From contig JADZCR010000001.1 in assembly GCA_020851465.1 (NCBI GenBank), positions 485,023 through 549,022 of the forward strand: DNA of 64,000 nt. The letters are read 5' to 3'. Below the pieces are notes generated by a model. That model did not search any database, had not been told where the DNA came from, and was given only the letters and a program-made list of their open reading frames with translations. Below are positions 8,947-17,240 of this stretch, piece after piece. The stretch is from Phycisphaeraceae bacterium. GTDB lineage: Bacteria > Planctomycetota > Phycisphaerae > Phycisphaerales > Phycisphaeraceae. Each line of letters begins with the position of its first letter. The first letter of the stretch is position 1. A program made the position numbers and the translations under genes.

Positions 8947-9876
8947 TTAGCGCGGACGGGGATCGTCATCGCGCCCGGTACCGGAAAAGAGCCGGTTATG
9001 CGCGCCGGTCCGTGCTTCTACGGAGTCATCGGTATTGACGACATATCCAAGCATCGTCCGATTGAGCCTCTCGACGTGACCATCAATGAACGACACGTTA
9101 GCTGCACCACCGTGGCGGTCATCCGTAGCGGAGCGGTTGATATCAGCGCGGTTCGCATCATCGCAATAGTCGCTCTGGGCTGCGGGTAACAGGCGTGGCG
9201 GGTCGAGTGACCAGCCGTGATTGCTGACGTTGGTCAGGGCCGATGCCGTACCGGAGGCGTCGTAAGGTGTCCGGGTACTCTTGGGGCGACCTGAAGCGGT
9301 ACCCAGCGCATCGCCAGCCAGCACGGTCTGGCTGACTAAATTTTCAACCCGTACGGGGAAGTTGATAGCAACGCCGCTCGATCCGATCCTGCTATTTCCC
9401 AAAAATTGGTGGTTGTATCCGTAGGGGAAGTTTCGATTGTTGACCCGTTCGGGCACGGTGGGGCAGACGAATATTTTGTGGGTGACCAGTCGGGTGTTGT
9501 CGTTTGAGCTATCAACGTCGTTGGGATTTGTGAAAGCGTAAAACCCCGCTGACGATCCCATGGTGACGTACCAGCGTGGCCGCCAGACGTGACCATTGCC
9601 GACATTGTAAATATTCGCCCCGCTGATATTGGGCATGCGTCCGGGCACCCCCAGGCCGCGGTGGTCGTTGGCGTAGATCGCATATCCAAGCGAAACCTGG
9701 TGCAGATTAGATGAGCATTGAACCGCTCGCCCTGACTCCCGCGCGGAACTGAGCACCGGCAGCAAAATACCTATGAGCAAAGCGATAATCGAAATAACGA
9801 CTAGTAATTCGATGAGCGTAAACGCTTGAGTGGTGTGGTGTCGCATGATGTAAAAACAGCGGCGGGAATCCATCAT
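8947..9876 (-). CDS. Prepilin-like protein with H-X9-DG motif
   Basis: N-terminal class III signal [20 protein letters not shown] with the conserved Glu, followed by LLPVLSSARESGRAVQCSSNL, the standard opening of planctomycete DUF1559-like secreted pseudopilins. Near the C-terminus HGGAANVSFIDGHVERL fits the H-X9-DG pattern exactly. Such proteins are abundant in planctomycetes and are thought to be processed by prepilin peptidase; their cargo or role is unknown. Two adjacent ATGs lie at 9876/9873 and another at 9846, close to the leader. Next to a second gene of the same type. Confidence 0.82.
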   Translation of the reverse strand: MMDSRRCFYIMRHHTTQAFTLIELLVVISIIALLIGILLPVLSSARESGRAVQCSSNLHQVSLGYAIYANDHRGLGVPGRMPNISGANIYNVGNGHVWRPRWYVTMGSSAGFYAFTNPNDVDSSNDNTRLVTHKIFVCPTVPERVNNRNFPYGYNHQFLGNSRIGSSGVAINFPVRVENLVSQTVLAGDALGTASGRPKSTRTPYDASGTASALTNVSNHGWSLDPPRLLPAAQSDYCDDANRADINRSATDDRHGGAANVSFIDGHVERLNRTMLGYVVNTDDSVEARTGAHNRLFSGTGRDDDPRPR

Positions 9877-9975
9877 TTCGTACTCGGAAAGCGTATTGCG
9901 TGTTCGCGGATACGCCTTGGCGTTACATCATTCAGACGTATGAAAGCGGACGGGAGTTTCAATCAGGCAGAAATT

Positions 9976-10845
9976 TTAGTTGATGCGATCATTGAACGGC
10001 GTCCAGGATCCTGATTCATAGCCGGGTAAGTACGACTTTGCAGGAGTGCGCGATACGTTGCCGCCGGGAAAAAGGATATTGGCTCCGCCATTGTGGTGGA
10101 CACCGGGATGGTGATCCGAACTGGTACTCGGCACGCCTAGAAATGCACCGATCCACATTGCCCAGACTTCACTGCTCGTCGAGCCGGGTATCGGAGGCGA
10201 TCCGCCGAGGGGTATAGTGCTTCCCCAACGGTTGATTTCGTGCTGGTCCATCAAAACAATTTGATTACGCGGGAGTTGATCCCATTTTGTAACGAGATTG
10301 GCGATCCCATCAAGAGACTGGATGCCATGGGTTACATTAAATCTTGTGTTGAAAAGGTAATCGAAAATTTTGTCAGCACCCGTAATGAAGCCAACCCCGC
10401 TGCAATAGTAGTTTGTCTTGTTGGTGGTTGAAGGACAGTCAAAAACTTTCGAGTGTGTCCCTAAAAGGAAAAGATTTCGTTGCTCCGGGACCGTTGGTCC
10501 GACCGGCCCGCCATTCACATAGCCCGGATTAAATCGAAACCATTCGAGTGTCGAGTAGCGAATCGTTCCCGTAACCGAGTCCACGATCGTAGGGAATCGC
10601 GGTAGAGAGTCCTGATGATCGGCAGCATAGCTGTGCATGCCGATTCCAAGTTGGTGAAGGTTGTTGGAGCAGACGGTCGCACGGGTGGTTTCTCTTGCTT
10701 TACCCAAGGCTGGCAGAAGTAACGCGATCAGCAAAGCAATGATCGAAATTACCACCAGCAACTCAACGAGTGTAAAGCCTGTATATCTACGTTGAATTGT
10801 TGCAGGCGAACACTTCACGATGATGTGCCGCCCGAGTTGTCGCAT
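9976..10845 (-). CDS. Prepilin-like protein, degenerate H-X9-DG motif
   Basis: Class III signal [20 protein letters not shown] followed by [21 protein letters not shown]. The C-terminal signature reads [17 protein letters not shown], so the usual Asp is replaced by Gly. It lies about 100 bases upstream of another prepilin-like gene on the same strand, and the two probably arose by duplication because the N-terminal 60 residues are nearly the same while the rest has diverged. Likely exported to the cell surface; function unknown. Confidence 0.8.
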   Translation of the reverse strand: MRQLGRHIIVKCSPATIQRRYTGFTLVELLVVISIIALLIALLLPALGKARETTRATVCSNNLHQLGIGMHSYAADHQDSLPRFPTIVDSVTGTIRYSTLEWFRFNPGYVNGGPVGPTVPEQRNLFLLGTHSKVFDCPSTTNKTNYYCSGVGFITGADKIFDYLFNTRFNVTHGIQSLDGIANLVTKWDQLPRNQIVLMDQHEINRWGSTIPLGGSPPIPGSTSSEVWAMWIGAFLGVPSTSSDHHPGVHHNGGANILFPGGNVSRTPAKSYLPGYESGSWTPFNDRIN

Positions 10846-11171
10846 GCGATTACCCTGTGCGATAGGACCGCAGATTAAGGGGCTCCAGCTAAATAATCCT
10901 AATCAAAGTTTAATCGAAGACAAGAGAATTTTGTCATTGGTTGGAAGGGAACTCGAAAATCATTGCCGGTGAGTGAATTAATCCGTTCTAAGACCCGCGA
11001 TGAAGACGGCTGCGATTAGTTTTGGCGTCGATTACATCAAGATAACCCACAAGCCGCACATAGAGCCGCTCGCAATCAGGAATTACCATCATGAACCTGG
11101 TTATCAGAGTAGGCGAAGTGTTGTAACTAATTTGTTGGCTATGCGATGCATTGATCCGCGGAATACGGGGA
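10846..11171. other. Intergenic region, no gene seen
   Basis: Relatively AT-rich stretch between the prepilin-like gene and the phosphatase gene. It should hold the minus-strand promoter of the prepilin-like gene, but no -35/-10 pair stands out. A 62-codon frame on the plus strand has no ribosome binding site and no recognisable protein, so I do not call it. Confidence 0.4.
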
Positions 11172-11663
11172 TTATTCCAGCGGTTTGACCAATCCCGTCA
11201 GCAGGTATTCCGCAAATGCCCGGTTATAGAGTGCGCCGGGACGACGTTCACGGATTCGGTTGACAGTAGCGGCTGGCTCTTCTCCCAGATAGCGCATGAT
11301 CAGTGCGACGATCAGGGCTGAGCGATTGAGTCCCATGCCACAGTGTGCGAGTACCCTGTCGCCGCGTTTAACCAGCTCTGCGCCGAGTTTGGCGACCGCG
11401 TGCAATCGATCGATATCTGGCATATCGCCATCGTTGATGGGCAGGTAAACATAGAGAAACTGACCGGCACCTTCGGGTACGCCGGGGTCCACGCCGCCTT
11501 CGAGGTCAATCACGACGTTGATGCCGCGTTCAATGACGGCTGCCCAGTCGTTGATAACCGCCGAGAGAAAGAGCCTGCCGTGATCGTCGATCTGAGCGAT
11601 GTCGAGCGGAGAATCCATATCGTCATCGTAACGCTCTTGGAGTACTTTTTCTGAGCCTGCCAA
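11172..11663 (-). CDS. Dual-specificity/tyrosine phosphatase-like protein
   Basis: The CX5R signature of cysteine-based phosphatases is clear: VLAHCGMGLNRSALIVAL, in which Cys is the nucleophile and Arg binds phosphate, plus an upstream Asp-rich loop (INDGDMPDID) that could supply the general acid. 163 aa from a TTG start (MAGSEK), or 148 aa from the ATG at 11618 (MDSPLD), which begins nearer the conserved domain. Divergently transcribed from the histidine kinase gene with about 20 bases between the TTG and the kinase ATG, so the two may share a control region. Substrate unknown; it could act on protein phosphotyrosine/serine or on small phosphates. Confidence 0.78.
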   Translation of the reverse strand: MAGSEKVLQERYDDDMDSPLDIAQIDDHGRLFLSAVINDWAAVIERGINVVIDLEGGVDPGVPEGAGQFLYVYLPINDGDMPDIDRLHAVAKLGAELVKRGDRVLAHCGMGLNRSALIVALIMRYLGEEPAATVNRIRERRPGALYNRAFAEYLLTGLVKPLE

Positions 11664-11683
11664 CCGCGAGTAAAATTCAAAGC

Positions 11684-13159
11684 ATGGACCAATCCAGCCG
11701 TACCCTTGCCTCGCGCATGGGGATCAGCACGCTTGTCCTGATTCTCGGCTTGCTGTTGCTGGCAGGTACCGCCATGTGGGGGCTTTACGGGATTGATGAC
11801 AGCCTCATCCGTGCGTTGACAGCCTATGACCGGCTCAAGGCAACCTACGATGTCGCCCTGAGTGTGCAGCGTGCCAGAGAAATGCTCGACCGTCTCCCGC
11901 CTGATCGCACGGAGGTGGCATCGCAGCTCCGTGATGCGACGAAAAAACTTTATGAGTTGCCGCTCCAATCGGATCAGCAAATGATCGGTCAGGCGTGTGA
12001 CGCTCTGGTAGCGGCGCAGCGGGCCTTGGATGATCGGGTGTCGGAAGATGGAATCGCGCGAGCGATCGGGAGTATCAATCATGCTCTGGATGCGATGAAC
12101 CATATCTCAGCCACGACTCGACAGGAGATGGCGGAAATCGACGGTGAGCGTTGGGTGCGCAAGACCAGCATCATGGTCACGCTGGGCGCAGTGTCGCTTG
12201 TAGTCGTGACGGGTGCGATTTTGATCGGACTAATGCAGTATCGCAGCGTAATCGGGCCGTTACGACGATTGGGTGAAGGGGTGACCCGTCTGAAAGGACG
12301 GCGTTTTGATGCACCGCTGGCGGTACACGGCGATGCGGAGTTTGCGCAATTGGCGGAAGAGTTCAACCGGATGGCGGTAGAGCTTGATGGTTTCTATCGC
12401 AGCCTGGAAGAAAAAGTGGACGCCAAGAGTCGCGAACTGATCCGCTCAGAGCGTCTGGCGAGCATGGGTTTTCTTGCGGCAGGTGTGGCGCATGAAATTA
12501 ATAATCCACTGGCAATTATCTCCGGTCACGCGGAATTGGCGGAACGTGGACTGTCCCGTGTCACCGTGGCTCGCAGTGCTGAGGTTGAAGACACCACCCG
12601 CTCATTGCGCGTCATTGCGGAGGAAGCGATACGGTGCAAGGAAATCACAGGTAAGTTGCTGGGTTTGATCAGAGGCGGTGATCGTGATCGTGTGACTGTG
12701 AACGTTCAGCAGGTGTCACAGGAAGTGAGCGATCTGGTGGCAGGGCTCCCTCGCTACCGCGGCCGTCGCGTGTCCGTCCGCTGCGAGGAGGGGCTTCAGG
12801 TCAGCGCCAACCAGGTCGAACTAAAACAGGTGTTACTGAATTTGGTCGTTAATGCTTTGGAGGCGACTGCTGACTTTGCAGCCACGGTAGCCGTGGTGGA
12901 GATTAATGCTCGCGGCATGGATGGTTTTGTAGAGTTGACGGTCAGCGATAATGGCAGGGGAATGGCTCCCGAAGTCCTCGCCCATGTTTTCGAGCCGTTT
13001 TTCACCGCTAAGCGGGGAAGTGATGGCCGGCCGAGTGGTATCGGGCTGGGACTGGCGGTCACCCACGCAATTGTGGAAACGCACGGCGGTCAAATTCGCG
13101 CGGAAAGCCATGGACCAGGCACAGGCAGTCGTTTTATCATGGAGTGGCCGAGAGTCTAG
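11684..13159 (+). CDS. Membrane sensor histidine kinase (HAMP, HisKA, HATPase)
   Basis: 491 aa. A first membrane helix (residues about 13-35), a periplasmic helical sensor of about 130 residues, a second membrane helix (about 160-185), a HAMP linker, the dimerisation H-box GVAHEINNPLAIISGHAEL with phospho-acceptor His270, and a HATPase_c domain with N-box (LLNLVVNALEA), G1 (DNGRGM) and G2 (GRPSGIGLGLAV) boxes. The H-box HEINNPL is of the NtrB/ZraS kind. The cognate regulator starts 20 bases downstream, so signal transfer between the two is very likely. The signal is unknown. Confidence 0.92.
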   Translation: MDQSSRTLASRMGISTLVLILGLLLLAGTAMWGLYGIDDSLIRALTAYDRLKATYDVALSVQRAREMLDRLPPDRTEVASQLRDATKKLYELPLQSDQQMIGQACDALVAAQRALDDRVSEDGIARAIGSINHALDAMNHISATTRQEMAEIDGERWVRKTSIMVTLGAVSLVVVTGAILIGLMQYRSVIGPLRRLGEGVTRLKGRRFDAPLAVHGDAEFAQLAEEFNRMAVELDGFYRSLEEKVDAKSRELIRSERLASMGFLAAGVAHEINNPLAIISGHAELAERGLSRVTVARSAEVEDTTRSLRVIAEEAIRCKEITGKLLGLIRGGDRDRVTVNVQQVSQEVSDLVAGLPRYRGRRVSVRCEEGLQVSANQVELKQVLLNLVVNALEATADFAATVAVVEINARGMDGFVELTVSDNGRGMAPEVLAHVFEPFFTAKRGSDGRPSGIGLGLAVTHAIVETHGGQIRAESHGPGTGSRFIMEWPRV

Positions 13160-13178
13160 AGTACATCGAAAGGTTGCT

Positions 13179-13814
13179 GTGACGAACGCTGAAGCTCGAT
13201 CCGCGGGAAACGCTCAGTCGGACCTGCACGTCCTCGTTGTTGAGGACGAGCCTCGACTGCGCGAAATGCTTGCCCGGTCGCTGCGCGACATGGGTTTTAT
13301 TTCCTTCCAGGCGCGGACCGGCGAAGAAGCACTTCGGCAGCTCGAAACCGAGACCGTGGACATCATCATTCTGGACCTGAATCTTCCGGGCATCAATGGA
13401 ATCGAAGTGCTCCGAACCGCTCGTAAAAGTAACCATAATCTGCCCGTAATCATCCTCACCGGTTACGGCGATCTCGACTCGGCTCGCCAGGCAATTCACC
13501 TCGATATCGTGGAGTTCCTGACTAAACCTTGTCCGCTGGGAGACCTTGAAGCAGCTCTGGAGCGTGCTCGGCGGCGAATTGCCGCATCCCGCCCGGCACC
13601 TGCACCGGTAGCGGTTACTCCTCCCAAAGAATGGCCTCAGGCAGAACCCGGCGAATCAATGGAAGACATCGAACGTCGTCACATCATGGCCGCTTTAGCG
13701 CGACACGGAGGAAATCGTGCCAATACTGCTGCGGAACTAGGTATCTCATTACGAAAGCTTTACTATCGCCTCGCTCAATATGAGGGACGTGGGCAACAGC
13801 CTTCCTCGGAATAA
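13179..13814 (+). CDS. Response regulator with Fis-type HTH (ActR/RegA-like)
   Basis: 211 aa: a receiver domain (VVEDEPRLREML; phospho-acceptor Asp66 in ILDLNLPGINGIEVL; Lys116 in FLTKPCP), a Pro/Ala linker (about residues 130-155) and a C-terminal Fis-family helix-turn-helix (GGNRANTAAELGISLRKLYY). There is no AAA+ domain, which matches the RegA/PrrA/ActR layout rather than NtrC. The start is GTG at 13179, preceded by GAAAGG at 6 nt; the frame is open further upstream only as a shadow inside the kinase gene. Expected to be phosphorylated by the kinase encoded just upstream and to bind DNA. Confidence 0.9.
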   Translation: MTNAEARSAGNAQSDLHVLVVEDEPRLREMLARSLRDMGFISFQARTGEEALRQLETETVDIIILDLNLPGINGIEVLRTARKSNHNLPVIILTGYGDLDSARQAIHLDIVEFLTKPCPLGDLEAALERARRRIAASRPAPAPVAVTPPKEWPQAEPGESMEDIERRHIMAALARHGGNRANTAAELGISLRKLYYRLAQYEGRGQQPSSE

Positions 13815-13850
13815 GTGCTAAGACACGGACTCCTATTAGACGGCTGCACC

Positions 13851-14468
13851 TTACGACGGCAAAAGTTTCGCAAGAGCATCGTGTGGTCTCGCAATGACGT
13901 GCGCCGCGACTACCTTGCCGACTTTCTCAGCCGCAGCTTTGCCAGCATCAATTGCCGCCTTCACCGCTGCCACATCACCACGGATCATTACCGTTACGTG
14001 GGCAGCGCCGATTTTTTCCTTGCCGACGATCTCGATATTTGCTGCCTTGACCATGGCATCCGTCCCTTCGATTACAGCTACGAGCCCCTGTGTTTCCAGA
14101 AGTCCCAGTGCTTGCATTAATGGCTTCCTTTCGTTCGTGGATGGCAGCATGTGTAAGTTGCCATCGTTGATCGGACTGTATTCTTGTTTTGTGTAAACCA
14201 TGGCTGCCCGCGGCGGGTCCGCCATGTTCATGCGAAAGGTCGTGGCTACTTTCGCTTTCATTTGCTCGCCGATGTGAGCTGCGGTTTCTATCGCTCGACG
14301 AACGCTTGCGGCATCACCCACGAGTTTGATTGCGATATCCGTGCCTGCACTGCCTTCGATTCCCGCGATGGTGACATCGGCAGCCTTCACCGCAGCGTCA
14401 GCGATAACCAAAGCCACGCCTAGGCTGTGTGTTTCGATCAGGCCGAGATTAAATGTGGTTGCAGGCAA
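13851..14468 (-). CDS. Tandem-BMC-domain microcompartment shell protein
   Basis: Two BMC domains in one 205-aa chain: residues about 6-88 ([20 protein letters not shown]...) and 118-197 ([20 protein letters not shown]... [19 protein letters not shown]). The second is a near-consensus BMC-H domain and the first is more divergent. Tandem proteins form trimers that behave as pseudohexamers in shells. Start is TTG because an in-frame TAG lies two codons upstream. Inside the gene, a Shine-Dalgarno-like GAAAGGAAG stands 8 nt before the ATG codon for Met118 (14117), so a single-domain BMC-H of 88 aa could also be made. No other shell genes are in the window. A possible cargo enzyme lies at 17241-18257. 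Confidence 0.9.
   Translation of the reverse strand: MPATTFNLGLIETHSLGVALVIADAAVKAADVTIAGIEGSAGTDIAIKLVGDAASVRRAIETAAHIGEQMKAKVATTFRMNMADPPRAAMVYTKQEYSPINDGNLHMLPSTNERKPLMQALGLLETQGLVAVIEGTDAMVKAANIEIVGKEKIGAAHVTVMIRGDVAAVKAAIDAGKAAAEKVGKVVAAHVIARPHDALAKLLPS
14118..14133 (-). promoter_or_regulatory. Possible internal ribosome binding site in the BMC gene
   Basis: Reading the minus strand, GAAAGGAAG followed by CCATTA and ATG (ATG at 14117-14115). The ATG begins the second BMC domain exactly at the domain boundary. PduB/PduB' shows that shell genes can use internal starts. Codon constraint on Glu-Arg-Lys could also explain the sequence by chance. Confidence 0.45.
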
Positions 14469-14651
14469 GCTCTACAGAATAACGAAAAGCCGACAAGCAA
14501 AGGTAGATCAACATGTCACTGGTAACTGGTGGAGGGTCATCGCCGTACTGGAAATGATGATTTGATCAGGAAGCGGGCATTCCCTGATTTTGTATCTTAG
14601 CCCGATAAGAAAATCGATTCATAGGTTGATAACTGGTTCCGCTACAATCAC

Positions 14652-16562
14652 ATGTTCGATCAGATCAGGGGCGTCATTGACATGACTAAGCCGTCCGCGG
14701 ACTTCCCGGCGCAACCGGGCTCTGCCTCCGCGCCAGTCATCCCGGAGCATGCGAGCGAGTCGCGGCCGAACCGACATCGCCGCGCCGAGCCAATGCTCGT
14801 CGAGGTGGCGTGGGAGGTTTGCAATCAGATCGGCGGCATCTATACCGTCCTTCGTTCCAAAGTCCCCAGCATGATCGACAGTTGGGGTTCGCGTTATCTG
14901 CTGCTGGGGCCTTACAACCCCGCTCAGGTGGCGGTGGAGTTCGAGCCGGCGGCTCTTTCGGGCGGTATCGGACAGGTCGTCAAGCAGATACGCGACATGG
15001 GTATCGGCGCTCACTATGGCCGATGGCTTGTTAATGGCCGGCCGCATGTGGTGCTGCTCAACTACCTCGATATTTTCAGCAGATTGCATGAGGTGAAATA
15101 CCGGCTGTGGAAAGATCACGCCATCTCAATTCCCGCGGATGACGAGTTGCTCAACAACGTCGTTGCCTTTGGTGAAGTTGCCCGGCTGTTTCTCATGCTG
15201 CTGGCACAGAAGGAATCGGATCGTCGCAAGCTGGTAGCTCATTTCCACGAGTGGATGACAGGTCCCGCGATTCCGATATTGCGTCGCGCGAATTGGCCCG
15301 GATCACTTGTCTTCACGACACACGCCACGCTGCTGGGACGTTATCTGGCGATGCACGACCAGCATTTTTACGGGAATCTGCCGTTCTATAACTCCGACGC
15401 CGAGGCAAGAAAATTTAATGTCGAAGCGCAATATAAGCTCGAACGTGCCGCCGCCCACGGGGCACACGTCTTTACAACCGTCTCGGATATCACCGCGGAG
15501 GAATGTCGTTACCTGCTCGGCCGCGCACCGGATGTCCTGCTGCCCAACGGCTTGAATATCCAGCGATTCGCGGCACTCCATGAGTTTCAGAACCTACACA
15601 AGTTTTATAAAGAGAAGTTGCACCAGTTCACGATCGGGCACTTCTTTCCCAGCTACAGTTTCGACCTCGATAAGACGCTCTATTTTTTCACCAGCGGTCG
15701 ATATGAATATCGCAACAAGGGACTGGATATCACCGTCGAAGCATTGGCACGGTTAAATCATCGGCTGCGCGAAACGCAATCGGGTGTTACCGTTGTGAAC
15801 TTCATCATCACCCGCAGGCCGTACAAATCGATCAATGTCACCGCTCTGCAGAGCAGCGCAATGCTCAACGAGCTGCGCACCGCGACAGAGGCGATCAAAG
15901 AGGAATTAGCCGACAAGCTCTTTCACGCTGCGACGGCCGGGAAGATCCCCGATCTCAATTCACTCGTGGATGAGTATTGGCTTTTGCGACTCCGTCGCAC
16001 AATGCATGCGTGGCGTCGCGCATTTCCTCCCGGCGTTGTCACGCATGATCTTGTGGACGATCAGAAAGACGAGCTGCTTAACCAAATCCGAGCCTGCCGA
16101 CTATGGAACCAGCAGAGCGACCCGGTGAAGGTGATCTACCATCCTGAGTTTGTGACGCCGGCCAATCCACTCTTTGGTATGGAATACGAACACTTCGTGC
16201 GGGGGTGTCATCTGGGCGTGTTTCCGAGCTACTACGAGCCGTGGGGCTACACACCGCTGGAATCGATCGCGCTGGGAGTGCCCGCGATCACCAGCGATCT
16301 GTCGGGATTCGGCAGCTATCTTGTGCAGTTACTGCCCGATCACGAAGAGCGGGGACTGTATGTGCTGCGACGTAAAAATGTCGGCTGGCACGAATCAGCA
16401 CAGGAACTGGCGGAACGAATGTTCCGCTTTGTGCAGCTTTCACGTCGTGAACGAATCGCGCTGCGAAATAATGTCGAAAGTTTCAGCGAGCACTTCGACT
16501 GGCATAACCTTGGTCGGCGATATCACGAGGCGCATGAGTTGGCGTTGGATCGGGTGGGCTAG
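14652..16562 (+). CDS. Glycogen synthase, GT3 family (eukaryote-type)
   Basis: Transfers glucose from a nucleotide sugar to the growing alpha-1,4-glucan. 636 aa, the length of GT3 glycogen synthases rather than the roughly 480 aa of bacterial GlgA. N-terminal donor/acceptor loop EVCNQIGGIYTVLRSK, a central H-containing segment (AHFHEWMTGPAIP; FTTHATLLGRYLA), an Arg-rich region (FFTSGRYEYRNKGLD) and the C-terminal catalytic motif FPSYYEPWGYTPLE with both conserved Glu residues. The start may be the ATG at 14682 instead of 14652, because residues before about 40 are low-complexity. Flanked by the BMC and AMMECR1 genes, both on the other strand. Confidence 0.9.
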   Translation: MFDQIRGVIDMTKPSADFPAQPGSASAPVIPEHASESRPNRHRRAEPMLVEVAWEVCNQIGGIYTVLRSKVPSMIDSWGSRYLLLGPYNPAQVAVEFEPAALSGGIGQVVKQIRDMGIGAHYGRWLVNGRPHVVLLNYLDIFSRLHEVKYRLWKDHAISIPADDELLNNVVAFGEVARLFLMLLAQKESDRRKLVAHFHEWMTGPAIPILRRANWPGSLVFTTHATLLGRYLAMHDQHFYGNLPFYNSDAEARKFNVEAQYKLERAAAHGAHVFTTVSDITAEECRYLLGRAPDVLLPNGLNIQRFAALHEFQNLHKFYKEKLHQFTIGHFFPSYSFDLDKTLYFFTSGRYEYRNKGLDITVEALARLNHRLRETQSGVTVVNFIITRRPYKSINVTALQSSAMLNELRTATEAIKEELADKLFHAATAGKIPDLNSLVDEYWLLRLRRTMHAWRRAFPPGVVTHDLVDDQKDELLNQIRACRLWNQQSDPVKVIYHPEFVTPANPLFGMEYEHFVRGCHLGVFPSYYEPWGYTPLESIALGVPAITSDLSGFGSYLVQLLPDHEERGLYVLRRKNVGWHESAQELAERMFRFVQLSRRERIALRNNVESFSEHFDWHNLGRRYHEAHELALDRVG

Positions 16563-16610
16563 GGGAATCGTCACCAAGTAAAACTGCCTGTAAAAACAGC
16601 CTCTCCCGCC

Positions 16611-17180
16611 TTAGGGGATAGTGATCGTCTCATACCTCGACACTTTGACCGTCTCGCTCCAGTAATCCGGAGGCAGGCCAGCCTTCATTTTCAGATGTTG
16701 TAAAAACTTGCGCGGCTCCGGCAGATCACCCCAGACAGCAGGCAAAAACGTGCCCCGGTAGCGACCTTCTTCCAGCAGCAATCCATCCACACCCGGTCTT
16801 AATTGCGCGATCAGGTCGCTTTCGCTCGTGAATGTCATCGGTGATGCTGGTGTGAGAATCGAAAGATGGATTTCGACTTGCATCAGTTCATCTTCGGTAA
16901 GCGGCGGAAATCGAGGATCGGAAAATGCAGCCGATACCGCGCTAGTGGCAACATCAACAGCCAAAGGACGTCGAGCTTCAAGCGTGCCGACGCAGCCCCT
17001 TAATTTATTGCCAAGATAAAGTGTAACGAAAGTAGCCCGCTTCTGATGCAAAGCTGCTGAATAGTGTGACAGGTCGATCTGTATTTGACTGCGATTTTTC
17101 AATCGTTGTGCGATCGCATCCCGTGCGATGCGCAGGAGCGTCTGGCGGTCTTCCTCCGTTAACACCATCATCTCTGCCAC
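16611..17180 (-). CDS. AMMECR1 domain protein (AmmeMemoRadiSam protein A-like)
   Basis: 189 aa covering one AMMECR1 domain, with the family signature NKLRGCVGTLEARRPL, and FSDPRFPPLTEDEL and VEIHLSILTP further on. In many bacteria this domain is encoded beside Memo and a radical-SAM enzyme; neither partner is visible in this window, so it is a stand-alone copy. Biochemical role not established for the family. The start is GTG at 17180 or the ATG three codons later. Convergent with the glycogen synthase gene. Confidence 0.87.
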   Translation of the reverse strand: MAEMMVLTEEDRQTLLRIARDAIAQRLKNRSQIQIDLSHYSAALHQKRATFVTLYLGNKLRGCVGTLEARRPLAVDVATSAVSAAFSDPRFPPLTEDELMQVEIHLSILTPASPMTFTSESDLIAQLRPGVDGLLLEEGRYRGTFLPAVWGDLPEPRKFLQHLKMKAGLPPDYWSETVKVSRYETITIP

Positions 17181-17240
17181 ATCTCAAGTGTAACGGTGCT
17201 CGGTAATGGAGACATCCCCGTAAAGGAAGCGAAACGTACA

